Below are positions 54,201 through 64,000 of a stretch of DNA of 64,000 nucleotides, piece by piece. Origin of the DNA: Haliclona indistincta (Eukaryota > Porifera > Demospongiae > Haplosclerida > Chalinidae); NCBI GenBank assembly GCA_964017065.1, contig OZ024788.1, positions 7,969,202 through 8,033,201 of the forward strand. The letters are read 5' to 3'. Every line of letters begins with the position of its first letter. The first letter of the stretch is position 1. A program made the translations under genes and the position numbers. The notes below the pieces were generated by a model, which was given only the letters and a program-made list of their open reading frames with translations, did not search any database and was not told where the DNA came from.

Positions 54201-57200
54201 CCTCTCACCTACATTTCTCCAGATGATCTGCAGGAACCACTCACCCCGTCGCACCTATACTGACTGGGAGAAGAATTCTGAGTCTACCAGATGGCTATAG
54301 TTGCGGAGATGACTTAGAAGATGAAGATTTTGACCCATCCCATGAAAATTTGACAAAGAGAATGAGACACTTGAACGTGGTCCTTAATCACTTCTGGAAA
54401 CGGTGGAAGTCAGATTATCTGTTGAGTCTCAGAGAGACACACCGTCAGCACTCTACAAACAGCAATGTACCTGAAATCAAGACAGGTGACATTGTTATTC
54501 TACAAGAGGACAAACCCCGTGCACTGTGGAGACTATAGGCAGAGTGAAAGAACTGATAACCGGACGTGACGGAAAAGTAAGAGCAGCTATTCTGACAGTA
54601 CCGTCAAAGGATGGAGAGACGATCACACTACAAAGGCCAGTACAAGTACTATATTCTTTAGAAACAGCATGAACTTGAGACATTATTTATCCACTCTTCT
54701 GACAGTATTTATCACTTGTATACTCATTAATTTTGTCTCTAGTTAGCCACGTTGGCTAACGGGGCGAGGATGTCATGGACAGTTATTTATTATTGTGTCA
54801 CGTGATGAATTATTATGAATATGATTATAGAACACATGTTCAGAAAAGAATTGAGTAACAAATTCCATTGTCGACTATCGATCTCTTACATATTTAGATA
54901 CAAACTCTAAATCCATTGGTTGCACTGAATTTCAAGAACAAATGCTTCAAAATGTACAGATTATCATGGTGTCTTCCCCATAAGATGACTTAAAGTGGTA
55001 AACCATGCAGGCACACTACCACCAGGCTATTCCTCTCAGTGCAGCATGATGTATGATCAGGTATTTATTCATGACTATGGACTAATCAAGACCAGCAGCA
55101 TTTTATGCATTCACTTCTTGCTCCAGAGGCTGTTCTAGATTGGCTGCTCAATTACCGGAACAGAGTCAATCACAGAACAAAACCTTATTGTCTGAAGCAG
55201 TTAAATGTTACTAAAACAGCAACATGATAAAATTTAATTCTACTGTAAACCATATGCATGGACTTATTCTATCTTTAGTGCCATTGCCAACTCTATATCT
55301 CACAAGCGGAAGAAATTATTAAAAACATGCGTGGAGTTCTGTGTCCTGAGAAGGTAAGTGAGTACTAAATGACATATTGTTGTGAATTTACAGCATCGTA
55401 GAACAGGCATTGCACGTGTATACACGATACACGAGTATTTTACAAGGAAAAAATTTGAAAAGTAAATACAGCTACATACATGATTGTTCTAAAGTAGAAA
55501 ATCATGTATTAACGTGTAGACCACGCCCATTAATTAATTGTACACGTGTGATCGACATGGCAGCATGGCAAGCAACCCTGACATTAGTATCGTGGAAGAA
55601 CTAGAAGACATGTCTGAAATCGATCGAGAAGCAGCCTCCCTTAATTGTCAGCTGCCTGAGAAAGTAGCTTTGACTACCAGTCGGTACCAGTACGTATTAA
55701 CAGGAGCACATGAACAGAAGGAGCGTGCAACTTACAGTGCCAACACTTTAATAATTAATGACGTACTTCCGCTTTACCTAAGTATGAACGTACGTCATAT
55801 CTATTTAACGCGCATTACTGGTAAGTTTACGACAGCGAGCGCGCCTGGTGTTGCTCAGCTTGAATACGGTCATCCCAGCTTTCATTGCGCTCCTCACGGG
55901 CGAGTTCTTCACTTTTTGTAAACGAATCCGCCGGGGAGACAGCATGATCAGCTTTCTCTTGGAGCTGGCCTGACTAAGACGTCGAGGGGTTCGCGCCATC
56001 CTCTCTTGCCGCACTTAGATCTATTATGTATCACGTGCACAGAACGTACGTCACGCATATTTAATGAAGCACAAAAACTTCCAAATATGGAAGTTCTGAG
56101 CACACATCTGTGAATCTAATTATACACTGTTGGCACTAACGCGCAGTTTACAGTTGCACGCTCCTTCTTTTTATGTGCTCCTGGTATTAAGTATCAGGTG
56201 TTTTACAAACTGCCGCCTAAAGGATCGAAGAAGAAGTTCATAGCGAAGTGCAAACTTTGCCATAACCCATACAGATTCACAATGAACTCGAAGGGAAATT
56301 TGCTCAAGCATCTACAATTAAAGCGTCCCAAGAACTTAGACAATCACAAGAATGAAAGGTTAAAATAGCTTCCCAACAGTCAGCAGACGCTACACAGAGA
56401 TGGAACATTGTCTATTAGACTTAAGCATGAAGCATTCAAAAACCAAGACAAGATCCTCACATGCATCGTTAAAAATGTGTTTGGCCGTGGTGGATTGCCG
56501 ATATCTGTTGTAGAACAAAGTTGATTTTGCACTTCTATGGAAGAAGATGAACACCGATTTCAACCAGTATCAAGGAAAGGTGTTAGCTCGAAGCTTGATA
56601 AGGTATATGAAGAAGAAAAAATGAGTTTGCTTGCAGATATTACCTCAGTTTTGAGTAAGCCCAGTGTCACTGTAGACTTTTGGACTGGATGTGATGTAAG
56701 AAGCTTCATGGGATGTACCGCACACTTTATTAGTCTGACCGAGCTCAAAAGTAAAAAATTATGCTTTTTTCGTTGAAGTCCCACCTCCGCATACTTAGAA
56801 ATATTAAGAGTTGTTTTGATATAATTTTGGCATTTTGTGTTTCAGGGTGGTAACGCCTCACAAACATGAAGCATGCTTCCGAGACAAAGATGAGAAAGAT
56901 GAGGATGAGGAACATGAGGCTGAGATGAATACATTACAAAAATAGACAGTGAATCCTTTGAAGTTTGAAGGTTGGATTGGTTGTGGTGCCCATCAAATAC
57001 AGTTGGTTGCTAACAACGTGTATAATGAGCTGAAAGCCTATCACCGAGTACAGGCTATATTAGCTAAAGCAATATCATCTCTTTCTCGAAAACCTAGATA
57101 TTTTGCCTATTCCTTGGCACTGAAAATTCCTGTAGCAAACGATACACGTTGGAACTCTCACTTTATACTTCATACACACATTTTGAAGCACTATGATAAC

Positions 57201-60200
57201 ATTATTGAATCTCTACAGAAAGTCAATAAGAGCGAGTTGATGATATCAAGCACGCACAAAGAAGTCCTTTCTTTCATATAGTCGATGTCATGCAATTCTT
57301 TTCGGAAGCCATCAATATTCTCCAGTCTGAAGGAGTTCCTACATCCAATCAGGTGATTCCAGTTGTGGAATGATAAATGATATCACTCGAAAATGCATTA
57401 ATTAGTTAACGCATTGTGTGAGCATCTCTTAACGAGTTTGAGAGGACGTTTTTAGTATTTGCTTTCTTCTGACATCCATCAAGCTGCGACTGCACTACAC
57501 CCAATGGTGAGGCTCTCATTTATAGATCATCAGAGGCCAGGCAAGGAGTCTGTATTTTCTTCAAGAAATTATCAATCAAGTCCCTTCTACTCCTGACATA
57601 TGCATCCACTTTGACTTCAAGTGTTAATGTTCCACCACCGGCTAAAAAGAAGCCGCGATTACTAGAGTTTTGTAGTACTTCTGATGATCAAGCTAGTGCT
57701 GTTACTTTAAATGATGTAAACACAGATCTGCAGAGTTATTTGACCAGCTAAGACCCCATTGAATTTTGGACACAACAAAAGAAAACATCACTTTCAATGC
57801 TGGCCCTACAACTGCTTTCAGTTCCGTGTAGTTCTTCACCTGTCGAGAGACTTTTTCGAAAGCTGGAATCCTCTTAAATCAGCGGCGACGTACCCAGACT
57901 GGAACCAAGAAACTGGAGAAACTAATTTTTTGACATGATTAAAAGAATTATTTTGGAAAAGTAGACGATTTGTAAAAACACTGAGTAGATGTAGATACAT
58001 GAAAAATTAAAACAAAATACACGAAGAAAAAAATAAAAATACAAGTAGATAGAAGGAGATGAAAAATTGAGTAGATATGCAATGTCTGCCTTAGAATGAA
58101 AACAATGACACAGCAAGACATTTCACAAACCCCTAGTAACCAAGTTGCCTAGTGAGCTTTGCCTGTGTTGTTTTTGATATCAACTATCAACATAGGCAAA
58201 GCTACAAAAACTATCCTGCTACAAAAGATCTGAAAGGTGACTAAGTGAGAGTTGTGAGACTAAACAATGGACGTTTTAGCTCATTTGATCTTGCATGCTC
58301 ATTGGATGGGCATAGCTATTGTTGTCGCACATGTGGGTAAAGTCACTGTTTTTAAAGGCCTGGGAATGAGACTAATTTTTAGCTAACCACTCCTTTTATA
58401 TACACAGCAGTATTATGAATATAATTATTGTAGTCAGCAGGCCCAACCCATTGAGCTCATCATAGTAATTTAGCTGTACAAAACTTTCATAAGAATTATG
58501 TTTTTCTGTTCAGTATGTGCACGTGTACATGAGTGCTACATTCACCTAGTTATCCATTGATCTTACCCATTCGATAGATTGGCAGTTTACAATGGTTTTA
58601 CCTATTTAAATGAGCCTCTGAAAGAACCACTGGTCATATATAAGTAGTTTGCGCATAGCTGCACACTTGTGTGGCTGTTATTATGCCTCAGTGGGTGGAG
58701 CCACGAGGTATACAGTAAACTGTGTGAGTTTCTGTCCATCTGTCTGTTAGCAGAATTTCTCATCGTTTGCTGAATACCAAATGCTGAAACAAGCAACACA
58801 ATCAAAACTCGATACAGCCAATTGCAATTCACCTGTTGAATGGTAAAATGCAAATCAAAAACATCATGCTCATTTATGTTGCTTGGGCTGCGGAAAGCCT
58901 TGCCTATTCAAATGAAGCATAGACTGTACTTTGTTCATTACAAAATAGGCCTTAGGTGCACTACAAGAGAGCGCTGGCGAGGTACGCGAAGCAACTATAA
59001 GTATATTCATCGAGTAAAGATGAAAATTATGTTGCAGGCTTGTTTGGCCACACTCGGCCAACAGCTAAACAACTTGGTAATAAAGCTGTTGACAGAGAGT
59101 GGTTGTGTTGAGATTTAAAAAATCTTTAGATGCTTAGTTGTTTCGTGAAAATCTAAGTATCTTCAATTCTTGTGAACAGTAAATTGCCGAATTCTTGAAA
59201 ATAGTCTAAAATTTCAGAATACATGGAGTTTAGCTCTAGCACTCAAATCATTGCCAGCTAATAACGACATCCTGTTACAATTTCCGTATACTATCAAAAC
59301 TTAGGTCCATATATTCACTTTAGTTAATGTATTGTGTTCATTGGAAGATGAACTTCTACTCGGCGTCCTGACTTCCACAAACTAGATTTTCAATTTATCG
59401 ACCCAGAATAGCAAACTTCAGCCTATTAGCTATCGATTGAGCTAAAAATGTTGCAGTAGAGTTGAAAAAAGTCCGTTCCAAAACGCACTTCAAAGTCGCG
59501 ACTATCACCCAATTGTTAATGTATTAGCTGATGTCAAAATGTGATTTTTATCGATTTTTGAGCGACTGTAACTAAAAAACTAAACTCGATTTTGAGTTGA
59601 TCGACCCCAGGTCTAATAGAACAGGGTCTGGTGATTTGAATGGTGTGTTCAAAATTGAAATCCAAAGAAAAAAGTTGGTTCCAATTTTGAGGTGAAGTTA
59701 GGTAAGAAACAAGTTTTGCCCGGGAAGAAATGAAGTACAGCAGTTGTGTTTAGGACAGTTTGAGCATGGATTATTCAGTTTAAATTGTAGCGCTAGTATG
59801 TCAGACTATCCCTAGACTGTCTAGAAACTAGTACTTGGCAATTCTAGTGTAGCAAAGGCTCAGGAGGGAGGCCAGAAGTCACTCGTGACCGCCATTCTCT
59901 ATGAGCTCTGATTTCGTCGCGCTGCTTACTTTCTGTTCTGAAAAGAACATTGTTACAGGTAATACATAAGCTTGAGCTTCTTAGCATAGCTATACACAAC
60001 CGTGTTGAAACAGTGGACGTCTATACTGCAAGCGTTGTAGAGCTGTGAAGTTGCCTACCTGTACCATGCTAGCGAACGGCGACAAGGCTTTGTAGTTCAG
60101 AGCGAAGGAAGCAGACGTTCAAGGCGCACCAATAGGAGTCCTTTTCAGTACCACAGACGCTACTGGGACTAGTAGAAACTGTGCAAGAAGACGCACAGTG

Positions 60201-63200
60201 AACTATGATCAAAGGTGACCTTCACGGAACTGAGCGGTTGTCATTAGCAACCCGTTATATTAATCGTGTTACATTACAAGTAAATCGTGTTCTGTGCATA
60301 AACGTAATTCCGTGTGATGTCCTTTATTTCTGGTAATGTGCAAAATTATTGCTGGTTATTACTTTGCTGGCAGGTACTTACAAACTTTGAGACTTCGTTT
60401 TTCAGCGAAATCAGACCTGATGTAGCGAAAGGCTGAGCTAAAAAATCACATCAACATGATAGGTTACGTAGTCTATGCTGTAGCTTGCCTGCAAAGGCAT
60501 CAGCAAATTTGCTGTACATGGCTCTCACTAGTTGGTGTTTGTTGCTAGCTGCAGATAGCCCCTAGTAATAACTGAGCATAAATGTGTGTGCAAAGGCTCA
60601 GCACCCATAAGTTGAGATAACCTTGGGGACACCACATGAAAGAATAGTATTAATAACCCCTTTACTACTAATATTTTTGGGACTTTGTTTCTGTTCTGCT
60701 TACCAGTGTAGGGAGCATAGCTGTTTTGACCAATGATATGAAGGCTTCACAATCAGCTCTCTCTCTGTTGTCTAACTCTCTACCAAGACCATAGCCCTAA
60801 AGAAATTGTGAATATCGTAAGGCTGGTAATAATTATTATTTGCAGGAATCAGTGCAAAGTGGTTTGCGATTTAACACATGATCGCTACATAGTCTACCAC
60901 AAAGCAATGAAAAACCAAGATTGAAGACTAATTTACAATATACCATGTCTGTAATGCCACATACATGATGTTGAGGCCATGAGAAAAATAATCATTCCTT
61001 TCAACGCTATGTGTGTCGATTAACTACAATCACACACATTTTGAGGTGGGAATTATATTGTGTTAAACGAGAAGGTTGGGTATAAAAGGAGCGTGACCAG
61101 GGTTAAAAAAGATACTTCCTCATGGAAGCGGTTGTGGGTAGCTTGCCAAGACTTCCTACACGCTCAATGCACCACGGTGACCACACACAACACAATAGAC
61201 AATACACTATGCCAAGCCGCCAACACGCACGTGCAACGCGATAAGCAGATGGCAGAAGCGGTCCGACAAAGAAGCGATCGTGATTGGGTGCACGTTTTCA
61301 GCTTGAACTCGATTTTCCAGACGAAGATTCTATTCTTGGGTTGGTTGGACAGAGCCAAGAGCGCAGCGAACAGAGATGGCACATGAGCACATGATTTAAC
61401 ACTTTGCACGCGAATTAATTATTCATGTGGCTCCACCCACAACGCGAAATTTGTGTTGGTCAAAATGGCGTTTTTTGTTGGAGGGGTTATTAAGGGCTGT
61501 TTTGTGTAGCTAGGCGCTTGTTTATTAGTTGGAAACTGCTACCAACGGATCGTAGCAACCATTGGGAACCTTGTTGAAGCCTAGCTAACGGCTGTTTTCT
61601 GAATTGCACAGCCCTGTTCGCGATCACTAGGTGAGCAATGTGTTCGTGTTACAGACACAGCTTTAGCGATGGTTTTGTTATTCTTACAGGCTAAACATGT
61701 TAGATATTACAAGAGTAAACACTACAAGCCATCCCAGACATATTAACTAACAGCTGCTACTCTAGCGTTGGTTGTGTGAAGCTTGACAGCGCCTGGTGTT
61801 CAACATGCAGCTGTTACTATCTCGGCTGATTCATTCCCCAAGCGCTACTTTTGCCATCAAGCTAACTCATGTTGAAGACCTTATTCTTAGCAACTATTAT
61901 TATAATACAGAAAGTAAAACAACGTTCAATAAAGTTGTGATCTGGGAAGATGCGCAGCTGTGGCAATAATTTTATAATGGCTTCTCGCGCTACACGAGGC
62001 GGGGTCAATAATTAATTAGAGCCATTTTATTGGCTTCTAGCGTGCAAAGTGTTAACACTTTTCATTTGACGAATGTGTAAAAATTAATACTGACTAATAG
62101 CTAGCTACCAACCTACTTTCAGCTCCACAGACTAGCGCTCCATATGTAGCACGTGCTTGGTCTAAGTTGGGTACGCAATCGTTTAGATACGTTTTTGTAC
62201 CCGTTCGTATACTGGTGTTAGCGCTACGAGAAGTTCGTTACAAAAAAGGCGGGAGCCATTTTCTAATTCAATTTCAAAACGTGCCGCCATTTTACTGCCC
62301 AGGGCACTCCCCTTTTATACGCCAACGACAGGAAGCGAATGCGTACGTGCGCAATCCGCGTTTATAGTCAGCCTTCTCGTTTAATGCACACCACTCAATT
62401 ACAAATAATACTGGCCATATGGTAGTTATGAATGAAACCATACTTGTTCACACTATGCAAGCACATGTTAAGGTGGTGGGTGGACCAAATTAATGATATT
62501 CATGACTTTTGCAAGTAACTGTATTTTTCTAGCCAAGGATATTCTTGCAGACAGAGTTGCTGCATGCAGTTTGCTTGAATATCAATAGGCATCGCATATA
62601 GCAAATTTCAGCAATGCAGTGTTAGCCATCTCGCCCTGTGATGGCAAACACTGTATTGCTGAAATGTGTAATATTCAATGCCTATCAACAGGCAAGCAAA
62701 CTGTACATAGCAACTCTGTCTGCAAGAATATCCTTGGCTAGAAAAATACAGCTACTTGCAAAAGTCAAGAATATCATTTATTTTGATCACCTGCCACCTT
62801 AAGGAATTACAATGCTGGTTGATATTGTAAACCCTCTTGTCCCATGACCTGTCTTTAACACAATGTTATGGGAAGTCCAGTTTTTACAAACTGGCTAGAA
62901 AAGGTACATATTGCTATTTATAACTCCACCTGAGATTGTAGGAAGTTGATTAACCTAAAGAAGTCATCAAATATAACTGGAGACTGCCCATACGCAACAG
63001 CTAAAAAAGGAGATTTTTCTGTGCAGAGAGCTAGAAAGTAGAGAAGATGAGTTGGACACACCATTTGGTGACATTTGGTCAGCATTGATTGTAATCTTGT
63101 CACAGAACCCCAGACCATTCATCTTCAAATATGTCTGTACCAAAAATGCTTATTACTATAAATGTATTGGTTTGCTAATTGCCTGAAACATCAGCTTTCT

Positions 63201-63449
63201 TGCTCTGTCTGGTAATAATTCTTTCTCTATAAGAAAATTAATAATAATATTGAGATCATCACGTGATACACACGTGTACCTTCAGGAAGTTGATAGAGTT
63301 CAGAGTCAAGTGACCAGCGAAATTGCCCTAGAAAGTGGCTTAGAAGATAGGAAGATCTTTCTACGTACTTTCCTACCTCCACCAACCGTGACCATATCTT
63401 CTGTCACGAACAACGAGGGTCTCACTGGAATGAACCCTGACCCTGCCAT
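51223..63449 (-). CDS. MTX2: Metaxin-2 (mitochondrial outer-membrane import/SAM-associated)
   Basis: Nine exons on the complement: 63377-63449, 63280-63327, 63183-63226, 63062-63134, 62930-63018, 60704-60796, 52849-52884, 51620-51816, 51223-51415. All phases agree and give 281 residues (human 263). Diagnostic pieces in order: SELYQLPE, LLPDRARKLMFQ, TYLKMNGLGFCDKITINADQ then MSPNEKSPF, a VIFDDFFRLINFL helix, EYETWINSANWK, HSGAGLPSPLYRLVPYLKW, SVRLGDNKMFFPSG and PTALDAVVYG. These follow MTX2 (glutathione-S-transferase-like fold) collinearly. Metaxins act with the SAM complex in outer-membrane beta-barrel biogenesis. Intron 6 is 7.8 kb and intron 5 is 2.1 kb, both loaded with transposon fossils, while the other introns are 43-200 bp or about 1 kb. 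Intron 3 appears to use a GC donor (63182). The first exon is the least certain. Confidence 0.85.
52640..52700. repeat. Dispersed GAGGCATAATTA repeat (other copy 58675-58720)
   Basis: The run TATGCCTCGTGGCTCCGCCC followed by ACCGAGGCATAATTA recurs in inverted orientation near 58682-58715, and shortened forms occur at 53950 and 61425. The core GCCTCG...CGAGGC is itself an inverted repeat. It is an unclassified repeat, abundant in this window. Confidence 0.6.
52937..53365. mobile_element. TIR element in MTX2 intron 6
   Basis: Inverted ends TAACCCAGGGCTATTTCGG and CCGAATAGCCCCGGGTTA about 430 bp apart, with another GGGGCTATTTCGAACG copy inside (53140). Non-coding; class unknown. Confidence 0.65.
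53437..53578. mobile_element. Small MITE in MTX2 intron 6
   Basis: TATAGCGAGTATTGTTTCGC and inverted GGGTGATTTTCGGC-type end near 53560; internal TTTTCACTTTTTCGGC and GTGAAAATTAAAACTGCCGA are inverted. About 140 bp. Confidence 0.6.
54135..54675 (+). pseudogene. BEL/Pao retrotransposon integrase 3' end (decayed)
   Basis: Encodes the end of a Pao-type integrase. It contains INSRPLTYIS (the INSRPL motif after the catalytic core), a block with LNHFWKRW, a GDIVILQED segment and a C-terminal GRDGKVRAA domain, followed by a stop. The frame is broken at least twice: a one-base loss near 54262, where a stop follows a TPSHL motif, and a shift near 54537, where TAG interrupts the strand before the last domain. 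The 5' part, the rest of pol and a clear left LTR are absent. The sequence after 54760 (ATGTCATGGACAG) may be the start of the right LTR. It lies inside MTX2 intron 6, antisense to the host gene. Confidence 0.75.
55276..55353 (+). other. Orphan exon-like segment
   Basis: A CTATCTTTAG acceptor and an AAG-GTAAGTG donor bracket an open stretch encoding CHCQLYISQAEEIIKNMRGV. I do not recognise it and found no partner exon. It could belong to the nearby transposon or be chance. Confidence 0.2.
55565..57935 (+). pseudogene. hAT-family transposase (decayed)
   Basis: Pieces of one hAT transposase lie in order: an N-terminal stretch from an ATG at 55565, a BED-type zinc-finger region near 56200-56350 (AKCKLCHNPYRF, GNLLKHLQ), a ZBED-like segment at 56537-56775 (VSSKLDKVYEEEK, VDFWTGCDV), the catalytic-domain part at 56949-57280 (CGAHQIQLVANN, NDTRWNSHF), and the C-terminal dimerisation motif near 57820-57930 (SSSPVERLF, then KLEKLIF). 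Stops at 56366, 56522, 56776, 56944 and 57280 and frameshifts separate them. The first piece is cut off from the zinc finger by an inverted-repeat insertion (55690-56205). The element is in MTX2 intron 6, antisense to the host gene. Confidence 0.8.
55690..56205. mobile_element. Inverted-repeat element nested in the hAT relic
   Basis: Arms of about 75 bp, 55694-55765 and 56110-56195, carry CAGGAGCACAT and GAAGGAGCGTGCAACT in inverted orientation. Inner inverted pairs occur too (ACGTACGTCA with nearby TATTTAA). The host reading frame reads TSRYQ on the left and resumes KYQVFYKLPP on the right, with GTACCAGT and GTATCAGG as a possible imperfect target duplication. Confidence 0.65.
57936..60703. 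other. Remainder of MTX2 intron 6
   Basis: Contains the second copy of the GAGGCATAATTA repeat (58675-58720) and AT-rich sequence. The parts near 59700-60400 have a mixed composition, including a CG-bearing stretch at 59880-60240, but I see no gene, RNA or clear element end there. Confidence 0.5.
61396..62055. mobile_element. TTAA-flanked element (piggyBac-like, non-autonomous)
   Basis: TTAA at both ends encloses 652 bp with inverted termini CACTTTGCACGCG and (C)GCGTGCAAAGTG. TTAA target duplication is the mark of piggyBac elements. No transposase frame is visible. In MTX2 intron 5. Confidence 0.7.
62468..62803. mobile_element. Palindromic MITE in MTX2 intron 5
   Basis: Arms of about 155 bp: TTAAGGTGG ends, then GACTTTTGCAAGTA, TTTTTCTAGCCAAGGATATT and TTTCAGCAAT in inverted copies, with a short centre near 62630. 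Confidence 0.85.
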
Positions 63450-63630
63450 ATCGCGTTCGACCTGTACGTACACGTGAGAGTCCAATTATTTTTGTTCTAA
63501 TAACAATCGCTTAATTAGATCAAAATTTGGCGCGCAAAATTATTAGAGTGACCCTTCGAAGCAACTTGTCCAGCTATCCCGGCGTGTGACTCCAATCGAA
63601 CATCGCTAGCTCTTTTCAACCGTTACAGAT
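63450..63630. promoter_or_regulatory. Bidirectional promoter, MTX2 and HP1-type gene
   Basis: 181 bp between divergent start codons, with ACACGTGAG (E-box-like, 63470) and GGCGCGCAAA (63529). No TATA box in a convincing position. Confidence 0.55.
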
Positions 63631-64000
63631 ATGCCTAAGACGAAGAAATCAAAGCGCCAGCGAGCTCCTGCAGAAGTCTTTTCTGTAGAGAAAATTCTGG
63701 ACAAGAAGATCATGGATGGCAAGGTATTCTACTACTTAAAGTGGTTTGGGTATGGTGAAGAAGACAATACATGGGAGCCAGAAGAGAATTTAGACTGTCC
63801 TGCTCTCATCCAAGAATATGAAAGAGTCCGTGCCAGCAAACTATCCGACAAATCATCACCATCTAGTCCTTCAAGTGTTCCGAAAAATTCTAATTCTTCC
63901 AAAAAGATCAAGTCATCTAGTATGAAGCTGCAAACAAAACTGACAGTGACAGAGAAGAAGGAAGATAAGAAACGAGCAAAAGTGGAAGATAATCCGTTGA
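63631..64000 (+). CDS. HP1: HP1/CBX-type chromodomain protein, N-terminal part
   Basis: The open frame from the ATG at 63631 runs off the right edge (123 codons visible). Residues 17-68 are a chromodomain: [20 protein letters not shown], then [18 protein letters not shown] and LIQEYE. It has the aromatic-cage positions (Tyr/Phe in VFYYLKW, Trp in NTWEP) used to read methylated H3K9. A basic N-terminus ([11 protein letters not shown]) and a Ser/Lys-rich hinge follow, as in HP1. A chromoshadow domain would lie beyond the window, so HP1 rather than another chromodomain family is an inference from the short N-terminus and hinge. Its promoter is shared with MTX2. Confidence 0.85.
   Translation, partial: MPKTKKSKRQRAPAEVFSVEKILDKKIMDGKVFYYLKWFGYGEEDNTWEPEENLDCPALIQEYERVRASKLSDKSSPSSPSSVPKNSNSSKKIKSSSMKLQTKLTVTEKKEDKKRAKVEDNPL

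Noticed and set aside
58840..59118. 92-residue open frame in MTX2 intron 6
   Set aside because: No similarity recognised, surrounded by repeat sequence, and no splice or promoter support.
61060..61386. 108-residue open frame in MTX2 intron 5
   Set aside because: No recognisable domain, no splice partner and a repeat-like context beside a TTAA element; probably chance.
62807..63449. A separate 88-residue four-exon small gene
   Set aside because: A phase-consistent model ending at 62807 was first drawn. The exons match metaxin-2 better when the third acceptor is moved to 63018 and the next exon is 60704-60796, so the terminal 42-bp exon was dropped.

Overview
The window is animal nuclear DNA, most likely from a demosponge close to Amphimedon queenslandica. 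This is inferred from gene content and style and was not checked by a search. The evidence is compact genes with introns often 45-100 bp long, back-to-back promoters of 70-300 bp, many small foldback transposons, metazoan genes (condensin II G2, NAB, CHMP5, lunapark, MDH1B, SMUG1, COA3, LRRC51, TRAF-like, metaxin-2, HP1), and a local cluster of DEATH-NACHT-LRR (NLR) immune receptors of the kind greatly expanded in sponges.

Layout. 1-6.6 kb: NCAPG2 (minus, cut by the left edge, with one intron filled by about 0.57 kb of CT repeat), then a NAB-type EGR corepressor (plus) and CHMP5 (minus). 6.8-16.8 kb: a tandem segmental triplication. Each unit carries a plus-strand gene for a Lys/Glu-rich 23-residue-repeat protein facing the 3' half of a minus-strand NLR gene. 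In units 1 and 2 the NLR part is truncated and the repeat gene is broken; unit 3 has an intact repeat gene and runs into a complete NLR. 15.6-32.3 kb: three NLR genes in the same orientation plus one remnant. The third NLR can be assembled by joining a DEATH exon at 32 kb to a NACHT-LRR exon at 25-27.6 kb across a 4.3-kb intron full of palindromic elements. 32.5-44.7 kb: a dense housekeeping block with lunapark, MDH1B, a PH-RCC1-FYVE protein, SMUG1, COA3 and LRRC51. 44.8-50.1 kb: two convergent TRAF-like genes (RING, TRAF zinc finger, coiled coil, MATH). 51.2-63.4 kb: metaxin-2, minus strand, nine exons assembled by eye. Its two long introns hold a decayed BEL/Pao integrase end, a decayed hAT transposase with a nested insertion, a TTAA-flanked element and several MITEs. 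63.6 kb to the end: the start of an HP1-type chromodomain gene.

How the genes relate. NLRs and TRAF-like adaptors fit an innate-immune neighbourhood, but co-function is inferred from proximity only. The remaining genes are unrelated housekeeping functions packed head-to-head. The least explained item is the charged-repeat gene that was duplicated together with the NLR 3' end. Exon boundaries were placed by hand from splice signals, reading-frame phase and family similarity, without transcript evidence.
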